Part shown: in pieces, positions 34,336 through 45,900 of the stretch
How positions within the stretch are numbered: the stretch's first letter is position 1
How the letters are laid out: every line of letters begins with the position of its first letter
NCBI GenBank assembly: GCA_022661535.1
Contig: JAKULF010000003.1
Span: 6,510,001 to 6,574,000 of the forward strand
Direction: 5' to 3'
Length of the DNA stretch: 64,000 nt
From: Eutypa lata
Lineage: Eukaryota > Ascomycota > Sordariomycetes > Xylariales > Diatrypaceae
Translations under genes and position numbers: made by a program
Notes under the pieces: generated by a model
Database searches by the model: none
The model's input: only the letters and a program-made list of their open reading frames with translations
Told to the model about the DNA's origin: nothing

Positions 34336-36021
34336 TTAATTCGCCCAAGGAATGGACCCCTGCCTCTCCGTCCTACGACCACAATCCGGCGTCCGGCCAA
34401 AGCTCACCATCTCCCGGCCGACCTTAGCCATCATGTTGCGATCGCCCAGGACCCAGGGGACCAGCCACTCAGTCGCGAACCACGCGCGCCACGACTCCCA
34501 CACGTTCCCGCGGATCATGCGCGCCGAGGCGTCCACCACGAGCGCCGACTCGGCCTGCCGCACCGTCTCGTACTCCCCTAGCACGCGCTCCAGCGTCCGC
34601 ACGTCCGGGCTGCCGTCGGTTGCCTCGGACGCGGCCGTGTGCAGCTTGTTCGCCAACAACACCGCCGACTGCAGCGACACGTTGAGGCCCAGCCCCGCCG
34701 CCGACGTCACCTGCATTGCGGCATCGCCCAAGAGCGCGATGCGGCCGCCGAGACGCCACCGCGATGCGAAGCCCTCGGGCTGCTGGACGAGTCGTATCCA
34801 CGTCTGGGGGTACGGCTGTTCTTCTCCCTGCTCTGTCTTCTTCTTCTGGTTCTGCTTCCGTTCCAGCTCGTGTGCCCGGGTAAGCAGCTCGCCCGCCGTC
34901 ACTTTCGGCGCGACGTGCAGGTTGGCGAACTCGGCCTCGTACGCCGCCGTCTCGGCAGCGGTGAAGAACGGACGCCGGGTCTGCGTCGGCTGGGGCATCC
35001 GCTTGAACATCCCGAAGTGCACGCCGCCCTCCCAGCGGATGAGCTGTGTAGTGCGGCCCGTGCCATGCGACTCGTAGAAGACGCCCTCAGGGATGTCGAG
35101 GTCCTCGGGCGGCGGCCACACGGTACCGTAGAGGCATTGGAAGGTCGTCACGAGGGCGTCTCTGCCGTCCTTATCGTCCGGTTTCCAGCCTTCTTTGGCT
35201 GCTAGCTTCTGCATCGCTTCCCGGGTCGCGCTGTGGATCCCGTCCACTCCGATCACGATGGATCCGGTCTCCACGCTGCCGTCCGACAGCCGCACGCGAA
35301 CGCCGTCATCGCCCACTTCGATATCTTCGAGCCCCGCGCCGGTCCGGACTTTGGACTGGTTCTCTGGTCCCAGCCCGTCGTAGAGAACCTTTGTTAGACG
35401 GGATCGGGGAAACGCCGTGCAGGGGTATCCGTGGCTATTCGGGCAGAGTCAGCTTGATTCCTTCTGTAGGTATCCATGCCATACCCTTGCACGGTATATA
35501 CATTGTCTCTCGTGGGTGGCCTAGGTGGTTGCCGGTGGAGAAGACTTACTGTTCCTCTAACCAATCGAATAATGGAATATCAGACCGTATCCTTCCATCC
35601 GTGGTCACTGGAGTAGGTCAAGTTAGTTATCGCTCGTTCGGCACATCATCCTCGGTTCAGTATTTTTCGAGAATCCATCTCACAAGGAACGTCCACTGGG
35701 TAGTTATCTAGAATGCTACCAAACCCGACAGTCACTACATCATGGGCTACCCCGAAGCACCGAGGTTATATGCATGTTGAGCTGTAACTTACTTGTAACT
35801 TTGTTGCGTAGCCGCAGGTAGCTTCCTTCGGCGCTCTCGAGTATCCCTAGACTATCGAATATCCGCGCGCCATGCGGCCAAAGCGTGATAGATGCCCCCG
35901 ACTCGCTGACGATATTCGGATGCCGTTCCAAGATCAGGAAATCGATACCTGATTTCGCGAGCATGATGCCCAACGCAAGACCTACAGGCCCGCCGCCCAC
36001 GATAAGGACGCGGAATCCCAT
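34336..36021 (-). CDS. FAD-dependent monooxygenase (aromatic hydroxylase/salicylate hydroxylase-like)
   Basis: Exons 36021-35793, 35607-35550 and 35434-34336, all GT-AG and in frame, giving about 461 residues. The N-terminal Rossmann motif is VLIVGGGPVGLALG (5-18), with the FAD-ribose Glu in ILERHP. Exon 2 joins exon 3 to make EEHHGYPCTAFPRSRL, the arginine-containing block found in this family. GSIVIGVDGIHSATRE is the DG motif. The C-terminal FAD motif reads LLGDAAMQVTSAAGLGLN, where most relatives have GDAAH..P..GQG; the His, Pro and Gln are all replaced. Such enzymes hydroxylate aromatic rings or oxidise polyketide and meroterpenoid intermediates using NAD(P)H. No membrane anchor is clear, though the C-terminus has aromatic residues (WFATEWLVPWVLG). 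Substrate unknown. Confidence 0.87.
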
Positions 36022-37779
36022 CCTGCTCGTTGATGTCTGGCTGGTGAGGGATCTGACTGCTTCTTCTGGCTGAGACTTAGTTCTGACACCTCAAGGTCTA
36101 GTGACAGTCTAGGGAGTCGATGATAGAGGGAGGGTTGGACTTTTGCAAGTGCAGGAAATACTTGTTAAATAAGAGAATAGATAGGGACCCCGAACCTTGC
36201 GAGGGAAGCCAAGGATCGTCTAGGCCCCATGCACAAATTGAGTAAAATAAGACCTACTTTATAGCGGTATCGATGAACCCTTGCTCTACGCTGCACCTTC
36301 CGTATACTACGAAGCAAGCACAGATAGCTTCAACGGCTAGTTAAATCGCATCGTAATTTCTTCATAAACACCTCATGCTATTCAGATATAACTAGAGCCG
36401 ACAGCAATTGCGATGTGAAAGAGGGGTAATCCCTAAGAAGCAAGGACACTCGAAACATAGAATACCTAGATAGATATATGGTTCCTAAGATACTAAAAAT
36501 CGCGCGAATGGTGCGCATAGGAATGAATACTCGCCAATGTTTAGACGGATTATCCCACGCACACTAAACTTGAAGAAGGGGTCGTTTCCCACCAAGTAGA
36601 ACAATTATTACTACATTGAGTACTTAAGTGATTTGTAGAAATGCCGGGTTTTGTCAGCTCTCTTCGCCTTAAGCCTACGGCTCCTCCAATCAGATTTCGA
36701 TTATGTGCTCAGCTCCCCTGGCTCAAAGCTGCATGAGGCTATGCAAGTGGGGGAGTCCACGGGATCATCAGGATTAGGATCCTTCATCAGCAATCCCCGC
36801 TCTTAGCTACTTACCCTAACCAGCCCTAACGTACGAGTACAGGGTCGTCACGTCCTTGGCTCGGGATCACTTCTTACGGTATTCCTAATACATCCCCGGC
36901 GGACCGAATTACCTTGGCGAGCCGGTGCACCCTGCCGCATTGAGCTTACCATGGTCTAAAGAACTCAATACAGGTAGAATACCAGACCGCCAACAGCGAG
37001 GCGTTTGGTAGTCCTATCGGTTGCGTATGCAGCCACTGCATCATGCAAGATTTGTCGTCGGGATTAGGAATTAGTTCCTAGTGCATATGCAGGACTATAT
37101 CTTCGTTCCTATCATATATGAGAAGTTTATCAGTTGAATGCATAGGAGAATCCACTGGGCATTTCCTCCGGGGATAATATCCGGTATATACATACTGCAG
37201 CTCCTTTAAAGCAGCTACAAAATACGACTGGCTGTATAAGGGTTGTTGGCATTGGCATTTTAAGGGGAGTGCTTACTTATATATGGGTCTATATGTGACT
37301 ACCTACCTAGCTCTAGGTACTTGGTATGTATGAAGATTTCTAATATGCAGATACCCAAAGAATGAAGTTGCCGTTTGTACCAGTCGCGCACACGCGCACA
37401 TACGTACTTACTTACCTATACACACGCGTTTGAGAGTTGGCCATTAGGATTGAGTTCCATGCACTATTACCTTGGACAATGGCGATTTTTCTTGTATGCG
37501 ACGATGATTAAAGATCGTTATCATTGAAGTACAAGACTACTTACCCGTTAACGTCTCCGACTTAGCCGTTTCGGCACCGACGCCCCGCAGAACATCATAT
37601 ATAGCATCTCTGTAATATATATAGTTGGAGAAGAACAGTATATGCAACGACGTGTTGTAACCCCAAACCCTATGATATATGCTACTGCATGAGTTCAAGT
37701 CATTCTTCTCTCAACTCAGACTGTACCTGATACCAGTCAAACTTCCCTACACCAAAAACATCCGGGTCGCAAAAACACC
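36022..37779. other. Bidirectional spacer between FAD monooxygenase and isochorismatase-like genes
   Basis: About 1.75 kb between divergent genes. No coding frame supported. TATA-like ATATATGC sits near 37674-37681, about 100 bases before the isochorismatase ATG. Confidence 0.45.
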
Positions 37780-38355
37780 ATGAGCAAAACAGCATTGATC
37801 GTGCTCGACTTGCAGAATGGCATCGTGGATGGCCATTTCAAAGATACGAAGGCCGAGTATCTGTCCCTTGTGTCTACCGCGACCAAGAGGGCACGGGAGG
37901 CAGGTATCCACATCATACACGTCAAGACGTGCTTTCGACCGGGCCACCCCGAGATATCGAAAAACAACTACATGCTAGCGCCGGTTGCATCGTTCGGCGT
38001 CTTCGTGGAGGGCAACCCAATGACAGACATAGCTCCGGAGGTTGCGCCGGTCGAGGGCGATATCGTAATGATCAAGCGCCGCGTCTCGGCCTTCTCCGGT
38101 AGCGATTTGGATACCGTGCTCCGCGGCTTAGGGGTGGATAGCCTCGTTCTCGCGGGGGTGGCGACGAGCGGTGCGGTTCTCTCTACTATGCGCGAGGCTG
38201 CGGATCTGGACTTCAACTTGCTGGTGGTTGGCGATCTCTGTCGGGATCAGGACGACGAAGTGCATCGGGTGCTTCTCGAAAAGGTCTTCCCTCGCCAGGG
38301 TCGCGTGCTTTCTACGGAGGAATGGTTCAAAGAACTTAGTAAGGGAGGGGAATAG
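37780..38355 (+). CDS. Isochorismatase/cysteine-hydrolase superfamily protein lacking the nucleophilic Cys
   Basis: Single exon, 191 residues, cytosolic (no signal peptide). The fold markers are IVLDLQNG with D10, VMIKRRVSAF with K99, and LVLAGVATSGAVLSTMREAA (123-142). In nicotinamidases and other cysteine hydrolases the last block has Cys where this protein has A132, so the thiol mechanism is unlikely. That pattern suits isochorismatase-type chemistry, which uses Asp and Lys and needs no Cys, or a still different reaction. The ending FPRQGRVLSTEEW is typical of the fungal branch. It starts on the opposite strand 1.76 kb from the FAD monooxygenase, so a shared regulatory region is possible. 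Confidence 0.88.
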   Translation: MSKTALIVLDLQNGIVDGHFKDTKAEYLSLVSTATKRAREAGIHIIHVKTCFRPGHPEISKNNYMLAPVASFGVFVEGNPMTDIAPEVAPVEGDIVMIKRRVSAFSGSDLDTVLRGLGVDSLVLAGVATSGAVLSTMREAADLDFNLLVVGDLCRDQDDEVHRVLLEKVFPRQGRVLSTEEWFKELSKGGE

Positions 38356-39927
38356 GAAATACTTTCGTTATAATTATGGTGAGGATGGCATATTCAGATT
38401 GGGGATCTTTTACTGGAAAGTCGATTTGATATCGGCTGAGGCGTCAGGGCGTGTAGGATATCCTCGCTCGATCATTCGTGGCAGCTAGGCACAACAAAGC
38501 TAAGGGGTAATATTTGTGGTTATGGGAGGAATGCTATGCCACGGAAACATTGCTTATACTACTGATTCACCATCACATGCCGCTGCTATTACACGATCTA
38601 ATAGATGCGCCTAGGTTGTATAGATCTCAGGTTTCTTACATGCATATCCCTGATAGAACCTGTCTCCACAACCTTGAGTGCATTCTCAGCTCACAAAACG
38701 TGACCAATAAAGCTATGGATGATTTATATTATTATCCTCATTTGAGTGGTAAAATATCGAATCGTATGATTTTTTTCCAGCCTTGGCATCATTTTCAAAT
38801 GGTACCATATAAGCCCCCTTCGCCCCCCTGCATATGAAATAAAAAGTGTTTAACCCCCATGAATGAATTAGTTCTAAGGATTGCTTCTGAAGGTAAGGGC
38901 TTGACATGAATGATATTTATAAGGGAACAGCACAAACCTGAAGCTAATTCGAATGATCAAGTTCTCAAAATGAAGCACGGCATGAGAAGGGTGTAATTCT
39001 GCAGGTCTCACATGCGGCCATTAAACAAGCTACATCAACCCTTAGCTTCCGCTCCCTGCCTTGGCCTATTGGCACGTTAACGAATAAAAGGTCCTCATAC
39101 TCATGTCCGAGGAAATATATCCTTCTTCATGATTCATTTCATGGTCTGCCAAGCGAAGTTGCTTTGACTCAAATAGTAACGCATGGAGATGATTTCGAGG
39201 TATGTAGTAGTTTCCTAATGTGGCGCATCATATAGTGTCCATTCTTGTCACTGTTGTTTCAAGCCATCACACTAATGTATACTTACCTATCAACATAAGC
39301 GAATAAATAATAACTGTCACTATGTACACTCGCTATATCATTCCACCAAGGCAGGAACATGCAGCCTCGTTCATTATTAGCAGGTGCGGGTACTGCCATG
39401 AGACAAGGCAGGATCTAGGATCTATGATTCATCTCTGAGGTAACATTGCTAGTATCAATATGTTCTATTCATACACACTCTCGCGTGTCGAACACATATG
39501 GGTTCACTGTACAATGTATTGGTGCATCAGCTTCGTAGTAGTACCGTGCTAACAGTATATTTAGGGAACTGTTCCTGCACTATTACGAGAATATTTGCCG
39601 GTATTTTCGAATTGTTACGCTTTATCCTGATCTAGTTAAGGAGTAAAAATGACGTAGAACATAATATCGAGGAAACAAAGATTTAACATTTTGTTTAGAG
39701 ACGACCATATCATTTCGAGTTAGGTCGAAATGCAGCTCTTCAAGGTAACTTGGATGGAATGCGGGTTGCAGCTATCTCTGAGACCTCCTTTGCACTCGGA
39801 AACCCAGGCTCGATTTTGTTGAACTTTGAAATCCCATAAACTTAAGAGCAAGGGAGAGGATCCAAGTAATTAGCTTGCATCAATCTACCCGCAATGTATA
39901 ATGCAGTTGGTGTGACCCTCGACTATT
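38356..39927. other. Spacer upstream of the giant Ser/Thr-rich gene
   Basis: About 1.57 kb, AT-rich; no gene supported. Short frames at 38171-38837 lack any protein-like signal. Confidence 0.45.
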
Positions 39928-42900
39928 ATGAGGCCGCCGACCTTAATCGCCGGCGCATATTTGCTACCCTGTTGTTGGGGGATACCCCTTCACGAACAAG
40001 ACGAACCCTTTTTCCAAGAACGCTCAATATGCTATGTTTATGTGACTACGATAACATTGAGCCCCCCAGCGAGCCCAGGTGCCTCGTTAGATAGCTCATC
40101 ATCAGATTTCAATACATCTCAGACCCCCGAAGCTCTACATACTTCCACGGCGTTAGTCGACAGTATCGATACTCTCTCATCTCGTGACCCGACCGCAGGT
40201 TCCGGTGATACAACGGTTTTCAACCCCAGCATCTTCCAAAGTAGCACCGTATCTCGAAATGATGTTTCTGCCATTACCGACCCCTTTAGCTCTTTGGGTA
40301 CCAAGAGTAGTATACCCAGTTCAGTGCTTTCTGGGTCCTTATTTAGCCCTTCTACCATATCCGGTATATTTTCTATTCCCACCCTAGACAGCGATCGTCA
40401 GTTAAGCACCAGCTCTGAAGATGAGGATACTGGGGAGTTTACCGCTGAGGACTTCACAGAACCGACGATTGAGACGACTTCTCACGAGCCTGAATCAGAA
40501 AGCGTACCTAATATACCATCCACCGAAAATCACACAATACTGCCGACAATCATTTACGTATCCTCTAGCTCCGTTGTGTTTCCAAGCAGTTCTTCTCGAG
40601 CCCAGGATACAACAGCTAAATCCAGTATATCCTCCCCTCCAATCCCTACAGCCCTATCTACTACCAGCAGTACGTCACCCAGAATATCTGGACTAAGTTC
40701 CACTGAGAATGTCCCCGGAGCAACCTCGTCGAGCGTATCGGTAACTTCTAGCACCGTCGTAACGAACAGTGGTACTAACCCCTTTACTACTACAACGAGT
40801 TCACAACCTACGATCGCACCGACCAGAACTAGTGCTTTAGCCTCTTCGTTTGTTATCCTGAGTGTCCAGGTCAGACCTGAGGGCACAATGAGGCAGAAGG
40901 CATTGGAGACCCCACCTTCTAGCTTGAGGAAAAGACAGACGGAAGCGGGATTTGTTGGTGATGAGGATGATATGGGTTCTACCAATTGCTCCGATGCCAC
41001 ATTATTTCGGCGGAGCAGAGGACAATTACAACTGAATGGCCGACCAATCTCGGTCGACCCGGATGTCGAATATATCGATTTGATGGAGTACCCCGATGGC
41101 TCGATCACGACTCTATTCTCAATAGTGGACGAAATTTTGGTCTGGTCAAATCAGGCATTCTATAATGGCCAAGCTGGCTTCTGCCAGTATGAGGATGGGA
41201 ACATATTTATCACGTTTCAGGAATTTAACAGCCTGATCGATTGCATGCCGGTCAATCTACGCGTCTACAGAGGTGAATATATCCTTGTACAGTCCTACTA
41301 TCCTACTACACCCTTAACTGACCTAATTGTAGCTATTCAATGCATTTCTGGTGAAATAGCGCCTACAAGCACAACGGTTACCGCATCATCGAGCAGCACA
41401 CTGGGTTCTATTACTTCCGATACTACGAAATCCGAAAGTCGTCTGACTAATTCCGAAATTGCTAGTGTGACTACTACCGATAGCGGGATTATTTCAGGGG
41501 TTTCTACTAGGAGCACGTCTTTCGCTGACACTGCTAGTTTTTCGGAATCGATTCAAGACCCTCAAAGCACCGATATGACCAACTCGGTGAGCGCTGGAGA
41601 TACTTCACCCTCAACATCTACACAATCCCGATCTAGTCTCCCCTTCACAGCAGCGCCTACGTCAGCCACAGATACACCAGCTACATCAAGCCCAACGGAA
41701 TCCAGTGCCTTGAGCAATATCCAAAGTACTAGTGGAACAACGGTCGGGGTCTCAAGTGCGACCTCAAGCGAAGACACTAGTAACACTGGGGGTGGAATGA
41801 CGAGTTCGTCCCTACTTGGTACAACTGCCTCTGCGATTAATACCTTCGAATCTCCAGGCAGTTCGGGCATTGCGACACTTTCGAGTGAAGATGTGCCTTC
41901 TTCGTCTTCTGTTAGATCATTTGAATCGACTTCAAACGCTGCAGGAAGCTCAATATCTTCAACTACCGGTCTTTTTACTCGCTCAAGTTATTCTGATCCT
42001 CTAGGTACTCAGATCACAGTAGAATCTTCTACCGCTACCACAAAATCAAGCAGGAATTCACCAGGAGAAGGAAGTTCTTCAACGGAAGTAGTTAAAACTT
42101 CATCCCAGGAAGAGGAGAGCTCTTCTCAAGAATCCATACCTTCTCTATCAAGATCTCCTAGCTCATCTACAAGGCCAAGGAGTACAAGCCCAGAGTCGTC
42201 AAGCTTGCTTTCTAGCTTGTTTTCGTCTTCGCAGATGTTATTCACACCCACAACCTCAACAGATGGATTCTTGGAGAGTTCGCGGGGAGCCGACGCTACC
42301 AGATCTAGTTCTAGCTATACCTCCTTGGTTTCAAGCTATGCCAGTACTACGGGCACTAGAACATCAGACATCACATTAGGAAGCACCAGTAGTACCTCGG
42401 AAATGGGAGATATCTCCAGTACTATAGTTAACTCCTCGCCTAGCATGAGTTCCATGTCGACCACCGAGCCAGAATTCCAGACTACGAGAACTAATACGAT
42501 AATATCACAAAGTAGTAGTCTTTTAAATGGCGATCCTACAACAGGCACGGTATCTGGTGCCTCCTCTAATTCTACTTATCTTAGTAGCATAGGTGTTGGT
42601 ACGAGCACAGTGTCGACCGCAGAAGCTACTAGTACAACATCGGTTTTGGGGCCAGACTCAAGCATTCAAACAGTCTCTACGAGTATTGATACTACGAGTA
42701 GTCAAATTCTGTCACCGTCAAGTACTCTATTTTACGAGGGAACTGCAAGTCCAACCTTCTCAACTTCATTAGGACTAAGCGAGTCCATATCTCTCACCTC
42801 GAAAGATGACACTAGTAGCAGTACAATAATTCTTTCAAGCTTGAGCACGATGAGCACCACGACAGATACAGCCACTAGCTCGATATCAACGATGTCTTAC

Positions 42901-45900
42901 AGCTCTACAGTGGAGAGCTCTGTCGTGTCAACAATAAGTACAACGGACTCTAGTTCTAGTTCACTATCTGAATCTACTCTAGAGACCACGATGCCAACTA
43001 CAACAGGGCTCTGGTCTAGCACAGAGAGTGTACTTTTAACTAGTGGCAGCAATACGGCGACTATGGACTCAAGCTCTAGCATTCAGACTGATCAGAGTGG
43101 CATCATGACTTCTGCTAGCTCCCCTGGAGTTACAGCATCGACAGACACAGTATCCTCTCCGTCCAATTCCGATACTGGGTTGGCGAGCAGCGGCAGCAGC
43201 AGTGTCTCTTTTATTGACACAATGATCTCATCATCCACTGTTGCATCACTGTTAACTACCACTATCTCTCCCACCTCGACCATAATGTCATCTTCTCCAT
43301 TATCTCCGTCATCGTCGTTTTTGACATCTTCATCTCCTTTAATAGAAACTACGTCTACGTTGTCCCACTCGATATCTCCTTCCACAGTCATATCAACTAC
43401 GTTTCCATCATCTAGCAATACCGACACATCTTCCACATCGCCTATCGTGTCAACACCAACATCTATATCAGCTATGGAGACCAGCTCTGGTGGACAGTCG
43501 ACAACTTCCTCAATGTCTACGTCAGGTTTAGCATCTTCAACCTCGTTAAGTGTAGGGGGAACTAGTTCTATATCTTCTGATGTTAGTACTAGTTCAGAGG
43601 AGTCCTCAGTCTCTCAAATCACAACCAGCACAAGTACAAACACAGAATTGCAATTCCCTACAGTGGTGCCATCATCAACTACAACTATGAGCTCCATATC
43701 AAGCACCGACATTCTATCAACGACTAGCCAATCAACTACAGATCTGTCAAACACATACGTGTCAACTACTGACACTGCTGTGATCTCAATGTCTTCACTT
43801 GAAACAGCTTCATCTTCGGATACCGAGAGGTATTCGATGACTGCTTCTAGCGACTACACCATGTCAACTAGCACCATATTGAGCAACATTCCATCGAGCT
43901 CTTCTTCATCAGGAAATCCTGAAAGCACAACTGTTGACAATTCCTTGACATCTCAAACCATGACTAGCTCAACGACCATTTCACAGCTGGTCACAGAAAC
44001 GCTTTCTACGACTACCACCGCGAGCTCTGCATTAAACGATGGTAGCCTCTCAATGACTAGCATGTCAACATTGAGCGACAGCAGTACTATCTCAACTCTT
44101 GAAATGACTCAGTCTTCTGATACGGAAACGGGGACCCTCCTCACGTCTTCTAGTTCTGACATAACTACAACTAGTGCCACACTTAGTGATGCCACAACTA
44201 TAACTTCCGCTTCCAGCAACTCTGGAAGTCCAACATCAGATATATCCACACCCTCTACAACCACGCTTATCTCCAGTGATCCAAGTTATACAAGTTCAAC
44301 TACCTCTAGTTCAACTGTTCTCATGTCCTCCGTTATGGATACGACAAGCACCCTTGACACTTCCGCAGCGATTAGTAGTTCCTCGGTGCTAACCACCAGT
44401 CCCATTGAAACCTCGTCGAGTTCAGCTCAGTCTGACTTGAGTAGCAACAGCAACAGTTACCTAGACGATTCTACGTTATCCAGTCCAACGTCTACTGTTT
44501 CATCCACCATTTCAAGCTTTAGTAGCACCATTGACACTGCTACCACTTCGGACGCTTCTGATACTTCCAGCACAACCATCAGTGAGGTCTCTATTAGCAG
44601 CAGCAAAAGTTCAACAAGCGATGCCTCGGGTATTCTCTCCGATTCGACCTCTACCACAGTATCGAGCGATGCTTCAACTCCTCTCGAGTCCAGTTCGGAG
44701 TCAGCATCATCTAATTCAGGTACTGCCACATTGTCTAGCCAGTCTAGCGCTTCTGCTTCGGGAAGCATATCAGGAATCAGCACAATGAGTACATCGGATA
44801 CGACAACAGAGTCGTCAATTACTTACACCAGCGGAACCAGTTCTTTCACCACCGCTACCTCGACAAGTTCATTGGCACCTAGTAGCGATGAAACCAGCAC
44901 TGCCACCACAGAGAGTACTAGCATGTCTACTACAAGTATACTAGACTCTAGTTCCTCTGCCTTCAGCTCATCTACTTCCGCCGCATCTAGCTTGGATGCC
45001 TCCAATACATTTACCTCAAGCGTGATTACCCAGTCTAGTACTAGTACTTCTGTTGCCGCCGATGAGTCTGATAGCAGTACAACGGCCACATCTGCTGTCT
45101 CTAGTACCGAATTCACGTCTAGTACAGGAATGTCTAGTCTCTCGAGTTCTGATTCTACCATATCTACTTCAAGCACGTTTAGTGAAACTGCATCGGAATT
45201 TACCGGAAGTCTGACGACTAGCTTAGACAGCACAACTTCCAGCAGTCTTATTGACTCGACAATTATATCTAGTTCAGGGACCTCCAGCTCGACTGAGGCT
45301 ACTTCGACATCTGATATCTCCTCTGAGTCAACAGTATCATTAATTTCAACGCTCAGTTCGATTCTGACAGACTCTAGTTCTTTGTCAATTACTTCAAGCA
45401 CATTTACTTCATCAAGCTCCGGTTCCATCTCTAGTTCGGATAGTACTGAAGCAACTTTATCCAATCCAAGTCCTTCCTCATCCTCCTCTGATTCATCCCT
45501 TATATCATCAGAAGTCTCTAGCTCAACGCCTGATAGTTCAGCTACTTCTAGCTCAGCTACTTCTGGCTCAGTTAGTGATAGCACCGTAGTGTCAACAACC
45601 TCGTCTGAATCATCAAGCTTTTCAAGTCCAACCGAAACCAGTTCCAGTATATCATCTTCAATGCTACTCGAGTCGAGCAGCTCCGTTCCGGTTTCTTCCA
45701 GTTCGACAGATTCCAGCTTAACTACCTCCGACTCAAGTTCTTCCTTCTCTAGTTCAATGCCTATATCATCACAAATTTCTAGCTCGAGCACATTTACTTC
45801 TACTTCGGATACAATCATCGAGTCAATAACGTCGTCTACTTCGACTCTCCTTTCTAGCTCGATTGAATCTAGTTCAGATACTCTAACTTCAACCTCGCTT

